DNA of 64,000 nucleotides from the NCBI GenBank assembly GCA_034620365.1, contig JAQGEQ010000316.1:782864-846863 (forward strand). The letters are read 5' to 3'. The first letter of the stretch is position 1. Each line of letters opens with the position of its first letter. Position numbers and translations under genes: made by a program. The notes beneath the pieces are model-generated. The model made no database searches, was not told the origin of the DNA, and saw only the letters and a program-made list of their open reading frames with translations. Source of the DNA: Pegea sp. RAD2-039 (Eukaryota > Chordata > Thaliacea > Salpida > Salpidae). Below, piece after piece: positions 1 to 17,029 of this stretch.

Positions 1-3000
1 CAGTTGGTTGCTTTAGAAGATAGCGTGACTTCAAATGATAAAATAAATAAAACGAATGAAGATGTTTTGAAGAAACCTGAACTATCAGGGTAAGGTTTAT
101 TAGTAAAAGCTAAATCAAAGCTGTTGAAATGTTGTTACTTAGAACTCTATCATCTCACAAAAGTGTTTCTGATGAAACTTCATCAATTTGTTCAAGCAGA
201 AAAGGTTAGTTCATTCTGATTGAAGTGAAAACTGCTCATTTAGGAGCAAAATCAATTCTTTCAAACAATATATTTCTACTTCAAATTTTTAAATGTCTCC
301 ATCTTTCAAACATTATTTCTCTCTAAAAATTTCTAAATCTTCTCTTCAATCTTCTAGCTTTTTATCTTTTTGTTCGATAATTTATTTTTGAAAGAATAAG
401 TTTGTTCAAATAAGCAATTTAATTTTGTAGGAGGAATAAAACCGTTCAATCCACAAATGGACAGATTTGGAAGCCAGTCAACATTGATGAGTAGCGATAT
501 TGAAACTAGTTCTTGTGATTCTAGAGATGATATGAGCGAGTAAGACAGAAATCAGTTTCCTGATAAATTACTCTCATTTATAAACCACTAGAAAATTAGT
601 TGTTTTATTTTCTATATTTCTTATCTTTGATGCATTTAAATCCAAAATTCAATACCGAAATCATGAATAATTCACGATAAACTTCTGTAAGATTTCAGTA
701 AAATCAATTTTCTGCGCATACCTTCTTCAATATTTCTTTCGAATTTATCTCATTTGTAAATGGATACTTTTACTTGATTCCATTAAACAATTGCTCCAAA
801 TTGTTTTATTTCTACTTTCTCTTGAAATTGCTTGACATCAACTCAATTCGTTTTTCATCACAGCTACAGCACTTTATCTGAAACTACAGCTTCTTCGAGA
901 TTCAAACTAAGAGATCGAAGGAAAGAACGAAAGAAACGTCGACCTAAACGTGGCTCAGATACTGTAAGCTGTCAATCAAATTAAACGATTGTTTGATTTG
1001 TAATCAGAATACTTTCATAGACATCCACCTACTCCAGCAGTATCACTGATTCATCTCTATCTCTTAATATTCTTACAGTTAATCTCAACATGGGTACTTG
1101 TTAGACTACTCCTTCTACATTCTCTTTGTTATTCGATTGTATTTTGCAGAAAAATATAATTTTCTGGGAATAAGCATAGTGGGACAAACAAATGACAATG
1201 GAGATGGTGGTATCTATATCGGATCAATTATGAAAGGGTTCGATGCCCCCTTTGATAAAACTTCATCTAATTGATGTTTTATAGTGGAGCAGTTGCCGCC
1301 GATGGCCGGATAGATCCTGGTGATATGTTGCTACAAGTCAATGAGGTCAATTTCGAGAATATGTCGAACGAGGAAGCAGTTAAAATCCTTCGTGACATTG
1401 TACATCAACCTGGGTTTGTTCCAACTTCAAACACATCCAGCTTTTAATCTTTATCTTCATTTACAGACCAATCACTTTAACTGTTGCTAAATGCTGGGAC
1501 CCAGTTCCTGATAGAAGTTATTTTGTCCCTAAGAATGAACCAGTAAGACCAATTGACCCGGCAGTATGGGCCAGTCAAACCATAGCAGCCCAAGGTATGG
1601 GCTTTTACTTTTCATACAACTTTTTCTCATTTTTCTCATTGGCAGGTTGTTTTTCTGGTGTTTCACCTCCTTATAGCACCAACTTGGAATCCAGCTCAGC
1701 TAGTTCACTACCAGAGTCTGAACGTCAGTTGCTTATTAGTGGATGTTGAAATAAGCTAACTAGTTGTACTTGTAGGTTACCTAAATGATGTCCCATTAAC
1801 TGTCGCTACAGATATGACGTATGTGGTTAAAGCTTTGCGTAAGGCGAATAGTGGTTTGGACGTAAAAACTCGGATGTGGTTGAAGATCACTATTCCCAAT
1901 GCTTTTATCGGTGAGTAAGATTTGTTTAAAGTTATTTCAAGGTCGCCTTTGAAGGTTGATGGTTCTCACAGAAATAAATGAATTTTTATACAGATTTCGT
2001 AAAAGTTACTTGAATGAAATCATTTAGAGGTGAAGCAAGCATGCTTTCACATATTTACTAGTTTCTTACCTTTCTCATTGATACTTTTGTTTGACTCAAT
2101 TCTAAATATTTGCTCATTTTTAACTTTCGTTCAAATTTCATGGAAATTATTTTTTGGTTGTTTTATTTTCAGTTGCAAATTTAGTTTTCTTTTATCTGTT
2201 GTTGTGTTTTACTATTTCCATATTTTATCTGTTTTAATCTTATGTATTTTGGTTAAAAAGTTTTACGAAACAATAACAACTTTATTTTTACTCGGAAGTT
2301 GTCACTTTTATTGTTTTTATTGCCAACGAAGCTATAATAAGCTAAAAATGTAATTACTTGCAGTTATCAGTCCAAAAAACTTATAATGAATTTCTGATAA
2401 ATATATGCAAAAGTAAGAACCATGTATGTTAGTAATTGATCTTCAATTTTTCTAGGCTCTGATCTGATTGATTGGTTGCAACAGCGAATAGATGGTCTTC
2501 AAGAGAGACGAGCTGCTCGAAAATATGCTTCTAGCTTATTAAAAGCTGGTTACATTCGTCATACTGTTAATAAAGTGACATTTAGTGAACAATGTTATTA
2601 TGTATTTGGGGATTATACAGGAGGTGGAAACAGGGGTGAGTAATGAACCTTATCTTCTTTTAATAATTGTCTAAAATAAAATTTTCTTTCAATTTTCAAC
2701 AGAAATTTCAATGATCGATTCAAATAATTCAAATAGTGACCGGGACTCTGATACACTTGGCCCACTACCGACCACAGGCAGTGCCATAGTACCACCATGG
2801 GCAGCATTACATCCACAGCCTCCTGCTAACAACGGGTATCCACCCTATCATCACCATCATCAATATATTCCTGCTCAATCTGCTGCTGCTAATATGAAAG
2901 ATCATCAAGCAATAGCAACTAGTGGACTTCAACCAATTGGCGATCTACCACACTCATCACAAAACTACGGGGGACTACCAAATGACATCGAAAGTTAGTT

Positions 3001-3952
3001 GTTCAGCTGTTAAATGTAGAAGAAAGATCATTTCTTGCAACTCATTTTTGTTTGATTAGATCTTAGTATTTCCGGAGTACAAAGACACGGATCATTATAT
3101 GGAGGAGCTGGTTCCAGTGGTGGAAGTGAATCTCGATACAGTGTCAGAAGTAATGAGAATCGTTCGAATCAATCAGCTACAAACAATCTATCTCGTTGGG
3201 AGCAGAGACAGGTGAATATTTTCAGCACTCCCATATTTTCTCTTTCATTAGTTTATTTTATAACTTATTTTTTTCTTCTCGCCATTGACAACATGAAGAC
3301 TACACCAGCTAATACCTAAGGTAGGTTGAAATTGCACACAAGCACGTGTGTGTGCTGCACGTGGTGATGCTCTGCACATTTGATGATGTTCAAATCAATC
3401 TATTCTTCTTTCTTTCGTTTAATTTTATGACTTTTGAGTGCAACTAATAAAAATGCTTTATATGTTCCATAACTTTTAGCCTCACTAAATTTCTGGTTCA
3501 CTAATTTCTGCTGAATACAAATTCTCTCATAAAACTACTTCTGAAAATGTTTTATGAATGAAGTAATTGAAGTTGTAAGCAACCTTTAAAAACACTAAAA
3601 ATTATTCAACAGAAGCTTGTGATTGGCTGTTTTTAAACTCACATTTCGCTAAAACTAGATATTTGCTTTCAACTTGATTCAATTTGTACAGATGAATTAC
3701 AACCCTTATTCAAATACGTCATCGATGGGCAGAGGTGGATTCAATTCAGCAAACAACTCTCTACATCGGAAAAATATGTCTCTAGCACCATCTCAGCAGC
3801 AACAGCAGCAACCAACTCGTTCCATAAGCGCAGGGACGATGCCACAGTCATTTGAGCCGAACAATGAGTCGTCTTCTGATCTAAACGCGAGTCGATTATC
3901 ATTTCAAAGAGCTATCAGCGACCCACATGACCATTTTGTTGATGTTATTTGA
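1..3952 (+). CDS. DVL: Dishevelled (Dvl), 3' part: PDZ, DEP and C-terminal tail; 5' end outside window
   Basis: Scaffold of Wnt signalling that links Frizzled to beta-catenin and planar-polarity branches. Exons read as ..1-89, 143-204, 431-539, 864-963, 1021-1093, 1150-1237, 1285-1413, 1467-1594, 1646-1723, 1776-1910, 2456-2635, 2703-2993, 3060-3211, 3692-3952; phases agree throughout. Visible in order: the acidic/Ser stretch and the basic RRKERKKRR run before the PDZ; the PDZ domain with the carboxylate-binding loop FLGISIVGQ and the block [20 protein letters not shown]; the conserved RPIDPA linker; the DEP domain ([19 protein letters not shown], then [15 protein letters not shown]); a His/Gln/Ser-rich tail; and the terminal FVDVI, matching the conserved C-terminal PDZ-binding end of animal Dvl proteins. 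The N-terminal DIX domain must lie upstream of base 1. Most introns are 45-75 bp; the largest are 545 and 480 bp. Family assignment is very secure; some splice sites (for example the donor at 1238) are inferred from frame. Confidence 0.96.
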
Positions 3953-5038
3953 TGACATTTTTTTTTGCTTTTCGTTAATTTCCAATTTATTTTCTTCACG
4001 TGATGATGTACAGTGAGTTCTGTTTCAAATAGTTTTTTTGTAATTATCACTTTTTAGTCAGAACTATTTTAGACCGTTTAGTTTGATCAAATCAGTTTGT
4101 GTTTTTTGTAAATAATCGCCGAATATTTTGATTCCATTTTTTATTAGTCAAATTGATTGATTAGATCCAGAATCGAGAATAATGTTCCATCAACTTTTTC
4201 ACTTTCAAATATTTTCAATTCTCTTTTCTTGTTTGGCAACTTCTACGAAATTGTTCAATTTCTTTTAAAGTTTCGAATATATTTCTATATTAACCAAAAT
4301 AGTAATTTCAATTTAATACAATCTCTGATGGTATTTTGATGGTTGCAACTTATTTTAATGGTTCTTTTTGCTTTTCCATTATATCAACAATTTTATGTTC
4401 ACTACCTACACTTCCTAATCATTTCTGTGTGTTGCCTATTTTATCTTCTGTGCTTAAATAAAACTTTTCTTTTTTTCTACGAATTATGTTTTTTTAATGT
4501 TCACAAATACTTAAATAAACCAATTTGTAACAAAATTGATAAACTTCTTGATGAAACATCAAAAATTCTCTTTTTAGTTTTAAAACTCAAATTATTTTCT
4601 ATAAAACTGAAAATAAATTTCCAAAAACTTTTCTTCTATAATAAAAATGTTAATTGCGTCATTACTTCAAAACTATTTAAGGAAAAATTCATTTTTTATT
4701 TATAGATTGATTCAGAGGGATTTACAAAAGCTCCAAGCTTACCATTCATTTATCGAGACTATTGATTTTTAACTGATCTTAAACCAGATAAGATCTGAAT
4801 CACTTTGAAATAACAAATATTTGCTGAAAATGTTTCCTATTTTAAAAATCAATTTAAGCATAGAATATCATTCATTCAAAAGCTCTTAGAAAACCCTCAA
4901 AAAAATTTAATTTGCTTCAATAAACAAAAATATTTGTTCTAAAACCACAAATTATGTTTTACATAAATTCACAAAACATGAAATTGTTTAGTTTTGTATT
5001 TTGCAAGCACCACATTTTAGCAGACATCATTTTGATGA
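3953..5038. other. Spacer after dishevelled
   Basis: AT-rich sequence with no gene I can support. Open frames at 4157-4705 are Phe/Ile/Tyr/Asn-rich with no domain and look like chance reading of T-rich DNA; some of it is probably the dishevelled 3' UTR. Confidence 0.6.
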
Positions 5039-5891
5039 TCAACAACACTTTTTTCTTTCACATCTACTTTTCTCCCGAGCTGGTTTACATTCATCTGCAT
5101 ACTTCTCTTTCAATTTTTTCCAAAACTTTTTTTGTTTACATCTAAAAATTTTAACGATTGAAATTTAAAGCATCATTGAAAACACTGAGATTAATTTGTT
5201 AAAATTTCATCACATGCTCAATTATTATCATTTTTTGAAGGAAACATTTTCTAACATTCAAATAAATATCAGTTAAATTATTTAATTCACTTACTCCAAA
5301 ATTTTCTTGCATTTCGGGCAATCACAGGAGTTATTTTGAGATTCATTTGAAACGCAAAATTTAGGAGATGATCTTGAACTAAAGCGTGAGCTAGATGCAC
5401 TAGAGTCAGCAGCACAAGAATCGAATTCACCGAATTCGGAACAATCTTCAGCTGAGGTATAACTGGGAATCAAGTCTGGGTAACATGGGTCAATAGGTCT
5501 TGTACTACTTGGATCAGAACACTCGACCATTTTTTTGATCAAGTTATTCAGACAATCGTAACATATCTTTGTTTTCTTTGATTTCTTTTTTATTGAACGG
5601 CAACTTTCTTTGATGAGTAAATAAAGAAAGTTAAAAAAGCAAACAACTCTAGATTATTATCTTAGCAGCGATGTTTTTAGTAACTTGTTTCAACAGTAAC
5701 TAATTAGAAGTAAATTAATTAAACATTTTATCTTATATATTATAATGATTTTACAAGTCGAAAAAACAACTCAAAATAAATTTATAGTTTACGTTTTTTA
5801 GCTTTTTTTCTTTTTGAACAACATTTTGAAGATGGAACAATGATTAAATTCTCCTCATTTTCATAATATTTATCATCTTTTTTACATGAAC
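5039..5891 (-). CDS. Hypothetical Lys/Cys-rich protein, two or three exons, start not resolved
   Basis: I do not recognise the family. The best-supported part is two exons on the minus strand: one ending at 5295 with a good GTAAGT donor, open upstream to about 5650, and a last exon 5141-5039 after the acceptor TTTTTAG. They join in frame to give a Ser/Asp-rich stretch with CDCPKCKKILE, then a Lys-rich end with CERKKCC and a stop at 5041-5039. A second exon-like segment, 5891-5782, follows an acceptor TGATTTAG and encodes KCCSKRKKAKKRK of the same composition. It either belongs upstream in the same gene, by using an internal donor, or ends a separate gene. The CxxC pairs suggest metal binding but form no known finger. 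No start codon could be fixed, so the real gene may extend to higher coordinates. The coding reading rests on frame continuity over the splice and on the skewed composition. Confidence 0.4.
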
Positions 5892-6470
5892 CTAAATCAC
5901 AATAAATGATAAATTATTTCAATGATTAAATCAAAATGAAGCAAGTAAATATCAGAAACATTAGGTAGTACTGAAATTACAACATCATAACTAGAAAATT
6001 ATAATCTTATTTTCGTTTTAGTTACACAAGTAGTTTGACTCACTATCGAACATAATATTTTTGAAATTTGTTTACATGTATCATAAACTGACAACAGCAC
6101 AAAAACATTTAGAATATCAGAATCTAAACTTTTTCTTATCAAGAAATTTATTTATCAAGTTGATAGCCGAATACGTCATAATAAAAAGGTTTATTATAAA
6201 TCATTATAACAAACGATTTTTCAATTAGCATACATTTATAGAATTATATAAAAGAATAAAAAAATATATTTCATACACTGAATAAAAGTTCCACAAGTCA
6301 ACATTACAGACTTATTTGAAAAATTTTAAAACTACATGATAAGTAGTGGCTATCTTTATACATACAAAAAAAATTTGTGCTAAAATGTACCATAATTATT
6401 AAATGCAAAGTATAATAAACGTATAAAATATTGCATTATTCTTTTTAAAAGCTATTTACATTAATAGTAT
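5892..6470. other. AT-rich spacer
   Basis: No coding signal that I can support. Upstream exons of the Lys/Cys-rich gene may be hidden here. Confidence 0.5.
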
Positions 6471-6804
6471 TTAATATAAGACCTCTTGCTGAACATACTG
6501 CTGCTTTACGACCAAATAATGTTGTTTTTTCAACACAGAAATTAAGAAAATACAAATCCCAGTTAAATTAATTGCATCTATTAAAAAAAGTAACTTGTTT
6601 TTGTTTTTATAAACATAAAAATGAATAAGCCAGAAGAATATTTTTCTTAATATTTAAGAAAGCTTATTTGTTGTTAATTCGCTGGTGTTACTATGACAAC
6701 AATAAAAAACGATTCACACAACAATCGTACTCATCAACATCTGTAAACAAGTTTATAAAAGCACTTGAAAGCATAAGAATATTTAAAGATGCTTTTAAAG
6801 ACAT
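6471..6804 (-). CDS. Possible micro membrane protein (two exons), divergent from tubulin 1
   Basis: Speculative. On the minus strand an ATG at 6804-6802 starts a hydrophobic leader (MSLKASLNILMLSSAFINLF), followed by a short acidic, Cys-containing segment. After an acceptor TTTTTAATAG near 6580, a second open segment encodes a hydrophobic span (GICIFLISVL) followed by basic residues, ending in TAA at 6473-6471. Joined, they would make a protein of roughly 65 residues with a signal peptide and one membrane span. The donor that keeps the frame is weak (GTTTTT), so the joining may be wrong. It would sit head to head with alpha-tubulin 1, about 160 bp away. Confidence 0.25.
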
Positions 6805-6961
6805 TTATGAACACTGCAAGCAAGTTTAAACATGATTTTCAAGATCTTCATAGTTATAAATATGACAACTTTGCGTTTTATCTCATTATATGATAGGCTA
6901 ACAGCTCCAACATAAACTTTGTGCTTGTATACCTTTCTAAGTCTTTTGATAAATCAACAAC

Positions 6962-9145
<2,184 letters not shown>

Positions 9146-9597
9146 ATACCAATTAATAATTTGTAGAAGTTCTCACTTAAATCATTAAAAAGTTGAAACT
9201 TGATTATGTTCATAAAATGTTTTCAAAAATTTATTATTGCAACAGAAAAGTAGTATAAGTATAAAATTTATTGATTTATCAACCACGTACTTGTTTTCTT
9301 TTCGAAATCTAAAAATGAACTACAAATCATATTATCAGCCATCAAGACTAGCGGTTGAAATATTCAGATACTAGTCATTATAGTATCAAAACAACTAAAA
9401 ATAAAAAAATCTGGAGTGCAAAACAGTTATACAAAGTTATATGATAATGTTTGTAAAGTATAAGAGTAAAATGTGCTGCTTGAAAACAAGCTCAGGTACT
9501 CAACCTGTTGAAATTCATTAAATTTAGTTGGCTGTACATAAGTATTGTTGATTAGAAAAAGTTTGTATTGACACAAGTTGCAGCAATTAATTTAAGA
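9146..9597. other. Spacer between the two tubulin genes
   Basis: 452 bp, AT-rich; must hold the 3' UTR of copy 1 and the promoter of copy 2. TTGCAG occurs about 20 bases before the copy 2 ATG and could be a 5'-UTR or trans-splice acceptor. No other feature seen. Confidence 0.6.
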
Positions 9598-12504
<2,907 letters not shown>

Positions 12505-13411
12505 AGATAACTTTTGTTTAATATTTTTATTTACAAACCTTATGCATAGCTAATCTACTAAACCATGAAAAACACTAAAGCATTTTTCCTTTTTTGTTTC
12601 AAAGTATTGTTTATTTCTCATACAGATTATTAAGAACTTTACTTTGTAAAACCAATGGCACTGCTTTAAACCCGTCGTAGACCACTAAGATAAATAGAAT
12701 GGCTTAAGTCCTATAATAGTTTTAAGCTAATAAATAAAACCAAACATATTTAGCTTCAAATCTTGCGGCTGGTGTCTGAAGCTACTCAGAAGAAGCACAA
12801 TAGCGCGCACTAAAGTACTTCTTTTGACATTAACGAGTATGTCCTCCGAAAAGAGTTACTTATCAGTTAAGCATTGAAAAACTGTGATAATAAAAATATT
12901 AAAAAGCTAAATTTGGAGTAGAATTTATTTCGAATTAAATCATTTTATTGTAAGCTGATAACTTATCCTTCATTTTTCAGTCTAAATGATAAAATTTCGC
13001 AAATTTTGAATAAATCGTCTTTGTTTTTACTTCAAACATTGTTTACAATTTCAAATATGCTTAACAACTATACTAACAATGAGAAATTTCTTGAACTAAG
13101 AAACTTTACACCATTTAGAACTTCTGGTATTTATTATATATTTGTATATGAATTAGATAAGCCGTAAAAATTTAAAACGAATTTAAAACAATTAAATCAA
13201 GCCTATACAGTGAGAAATAATAGTTTAATAGCACTTCTTATATCAGAAAACAAAACAAATTAAGTTTATAGTGAACAAGTGAACACTGGTTTTAAACATC
13301 TTTTAAGTTTGGTACTAACAGTTAGTTTTATATATTAACAAGAGACACTTTTTTGAAGATACTGAAAATTGGATCTTTATTTAATTGTTTAGGATTTATT
13401 GGAGAACGTTT
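12505..13411. other. Convergent spacer between tubulin 2 and CFAP45
   Basis: Tail-to-tail spacer holding two 3' UTRs. A less AT-rich patch lies at 12755-12820 with no recognisable RNA gene or repeat. Confidence 0.5.
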
Positions 13412-16191
13412 TCAACAAGCTTTTACATCGTTTCCGTCTTTCAGCTTACGTTCGATTTCAGCGCAATATTTTACCGGTATTCCAGCATTTCGTAGTTCTT
13501 TCAACTTTTTAGCTTTTATCTGCAAAAAAACAAAGATCAGAAATTTTGTTTATCTTAGTTCGATGATAGAAATAATAACAATCAAGTACAGTATCGAAAT
13601 AAATACAGATGTCAGTTTACAGTAAGCATTTAATCATAATAATAATGACTGAATACTTCGTTGAGCCGAACTCTTCTTAATCTCGCTTCTTCTTCCATTC
13701 GAATTCCTTCCTCAAAATGAGTTTTGCGTTCTTCAATTTTCTCACTTTCCTTATCTCTTATTTGTTGTCTAACTTCATCAGCATTTCGAATTTTAGCTAA
13801 ATACAAAGTTTCCTCTCTCTCTTTCGCATTCTTAATTTGGCGTTGCTGTTCTCTGTGTAAAATTTCAGTCGTAAATTCCAACATTTAGTGGATAAATCAA
13901 ACCAACTTTAAAACTCTTTCAAACTCAGCACGTTCTCGTTGTGCTTGAACTGCCTGGAAATGTTCTTTGGATTGAACTTGTTCTTCTCTAGCTTTTCTCA
14001 TAATTTCTTCAGTTTCCATCTTCTTTAACAACTCTAGTTGCTCTTTGCGTCTCCATTCTCTCTCGGCTTCTTCCTATCAACCAACATTCAAGTATTTTTA
14101 TCAACCTTGAGCAGGAACAATAATTTCAAACTTGATTTCGCTTCGCTCGTAAAGCATCTTGTTCAGCTTGATGATCTTTCGCTTTTTCTTGAAGAGATCG
14201 AAGTCTTGCAGTTTCATATTCTTTTTCTTTTCTTATTCTTAGCTGTTCAGCTTCAAATTCAGCATCTCTTTCCTGACAAACACGTGTCAAATACACTCAA
14301 ACACCTTCCTTGCCTTCAACTTGCTCACCGCTTTCTTCTTCATATACTGTAGTACTTGAAAATCTGCAAGTTTTTCTTGCTGCAAATTCCTTTCGCGTTG
14401 AGCCTGTTGATCTTCATTTATTTTTTCAATTTCTGATCTTAGCTTCTTCTGTTTGGCTTTTCGTTCATTCATCTCTCTGTAAATAAAATCAAGATCTTAT
14501 TATTTGTTGAGCTTTAGATAAAATACTCAAATTCTAAAATGAATAGATTTAGATTTACTTTACATCCTCTATATGCAATTCTTGGATCTTCTTCAACATA
14601 ACCTTCGTTTCTTGATCTCTTTTTTCTTGATCCAAAATCTTTTCTTGCATGTTTGCATCGATTTGTGTCAAAAGCTGCTTGGCTCCTCTATCATTAAAAG
14701 AATTAAATCGAATCAATTATCAACAAATTTAGAACTAGCTTATCTTTAAACTTTGAAAAGATAAAAAAGTAAAAATTATGAAAATTTTTGAACAGTTTTT
14801 TCAACTTACAAATATCTTTGTTTTTTTCTCATTTCTTCAATTTCTTCTGCAGCTTTGATACCATTGATCCGATCAATCTCCATCATAGTATCCAATCTCA
14901 TTTCCTCTTCTTCATATTCTCCTTTGATAGTTTGCTTTTCTACAACTTGTGCGTCTCGAATTGCTTGACATTTGGCATTCAAAATTAACTACAAAATTAA
15001 TCATTTTATGAAAAACTTTTTGAGAAATACTTTCAAAAGTTGTCAACTATTTTATGTTACACAAAGAGACACTTTTAACAATCATACAACCTCATTTAAG
15101 CATTTGATTTCATCTTCTTGTTCCAATCGTTGTTCATTTGCTTTTGTAAGCAAATAATTTGCTTTGTTTTCAGCTTCTTGCTCTAATTCATTCAACTTTG
15201 CGTTCACTCTTCTATTCATTTCTTTCTCTTTGATTTCATATTTACGTACTTGTGATTCTTCCTGAATTAAAAAGAATAAATGGAATGTTCAAACTTAATA
15301 ACAAAACTTCAAACTGAAAAAATAATGCTGATAGAGTTATTAAAAATTTTTACTTCAGTTTAGGTAATACTAAAAGCCAAATCAATATACAGACCAAGGC
15401 TTTAATTTTTTCCTTCTTTACTTGATTTTGTTGCTCGATTATTTCTTCTCTTGTCACAAACCGTGAACTATTCAGTACTTGGGCAAATTTATTTCTTTGT
15501 AGTACAACAGTAAGTCCTGATGGGTCTTTGTTTGGGACTCTAATTTAACATGAAAAAAGTTTCAAAAGATTTACTAGATTAAGTGCAAGAGGAGATAAAA
15601 ATAACTCACAAACAATCTCTGATCAAATCTTTTGTAATCACTTGAACTTTTTCTCGTTTTGGTTTACCTTTGTGAGATTTTCTTTTATTTTCAAGATTAG
15701 GAATATCTTTGGGAGGTTCATCAAATACAGGCTAAAAATTATAAGCCTAATATTAAAGATTAGAAAATACATTCAGCTTAGTCACCTTTGTGTTACCAAA
15801 TAATGCCTCGTCAACAGATGATTGTTTTGATTTTGTTCGATATCTTCGAGAATATCTGGATCCAATACTAGTTGAAGACACAACGGAAGTTATTTGGCTT
15901 CCAGGCTAGATAATTTAACACAAAACAGATACATTTTGAGATTTGTAAATTTAAAATGAGTTATTACATTTTTTATAATATACAATTTTTAGAAATTGTA
16001 TACCACTTATTTTTATAACTTGATTTCAAAAAAGATAAAGTTTATCACAAAGTTTATTTCTTAGATCATTTTTTAGTTTTAAATAAACTTTTGAAATTGA
16101 ACCTTTTAAAATTGTTCACTGAATTTTAAACTTACATATTATACAATTATCAAGTTTAAAAAGAGATAAAAGTATTGTCATTACTTACCAT
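13412..16191 (-). CDS. CFAP45: CFAP45 (CCDC19), microtubule inner protein of ciliary doublets
   Basis: Coiled-coil protein of the trichohyalin-plectin-homology group that lies inside axonemal doublet microtubules. Minus-strand exons: 16191-16189 (ATG only), 15905-15786, 15731-15610, 15539-15395, 15261-15091, 14988-14810, 14687-14564, 14476-14305, 14272-14132, 14073-13907, 13852-13657, 13519-13412. The N terminus SRYSRRYRTKSKQSSVDEALFG and the segment VPNKDPSG match CFAP45; then a long Glu/Lys/Arg/Gln coiled coil with LILNAKCQAIRDAQ and QAEQDALRAKRNQE; the end has KELRNAGIPVKYCAEIERK. About 500 residues, close to the usual size. An intron follows the start codon directly, as in the tubulins next door. 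Shows that the animal builds motile cilia or flagella. Several donors are not consensus (GTATTC, GTCTGT) but the frame and family match support them. Confidence 0.95.
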
Positions 16192-17000
16192 AATTTTGCT
16201 CGGATAGTTTTTAAATGTTGTTGAAAAATTTAATCTATAAGAATGTATTTAGTAAATAACATAAATTCTATTTCTTAATCTGTTGTTATATAATTTTGAT
16301 AAAACATTCAGATAGAATAATGATCGATAGATTTAATGTTAAATCTTTAGTACAAATTTCCATATTTAGTTTTTTACTTAGATAGTTAAACACTAAAATT
16401 GATGCTTTAAAAAAATTAAAAAAAAATATTTCATAAAAGTAACTTTTTACTCTAATTAAAAAAGTTAAAGAAGTAAAAGTCCGAAATTTAGTAAAATACT
16501 TATAGTTCATAAATTTTTTTAAGATGACTGACTTATTAGTTGATACTAAGGTTTTATCAATAGGTATATAAGTTTTTCTAAATTTACAACTAAAATTAAG
16601 TCTATAAAATTAATTTAAACATTTTTTACTAACAAAACTATCTCAGCTGATAAACTTTATTTCAAAATTATTTAACTGTAAAAGAAATTGTTTTGTAAAA
16701 AAACAATTTTAATCAAAAATTTAATGTTAAAAAAGATTTACAATCAAATAAAATTTAAAAACGATAAAAACAGATAACTAAAACAGTTTATAAAAAGACT
16801 AATTCTACAGAAATTGTTTAATTCATTGCTGTAAATAGTGTAGCTGTTGCCATGATACACAAAAATTTCCACCTAACGGTAGTATACTGAATTTTAAGCT
16901 TAGATGCTTTGCATAATTAACAACAATTGTAAACTGTTTTTGTTATAATTCATAGCTTGTCTAGAAATAATAAAAGTTTTAAAGGCAAGTATATTTAGAA
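16192..17000. other. AT-rich spacer upstream of CFAP45
   Basis: Very AT-rich; no coding signal. Should contain the CFAP45 promoter, but no clear core element was seen. Confidence 0.5.
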
Positions 17001-17029
17001 AACATTTTTAGAATGAATTGTTGTCAGGC

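Noticed and set aside
2030-2353. Open frame of 107 codons on the plus strand
   Set aside because: Lies inside the dishevelled intron 1911-2455; Phe/Leu/Cys-rich reading of T-rich DNA with no domain.
4157-4705. Two consecutive hydrophobic open frames
   Set aside because: T-rich spacer or 3' UTR; amino acid mix follows base composition and there is no splice partner.
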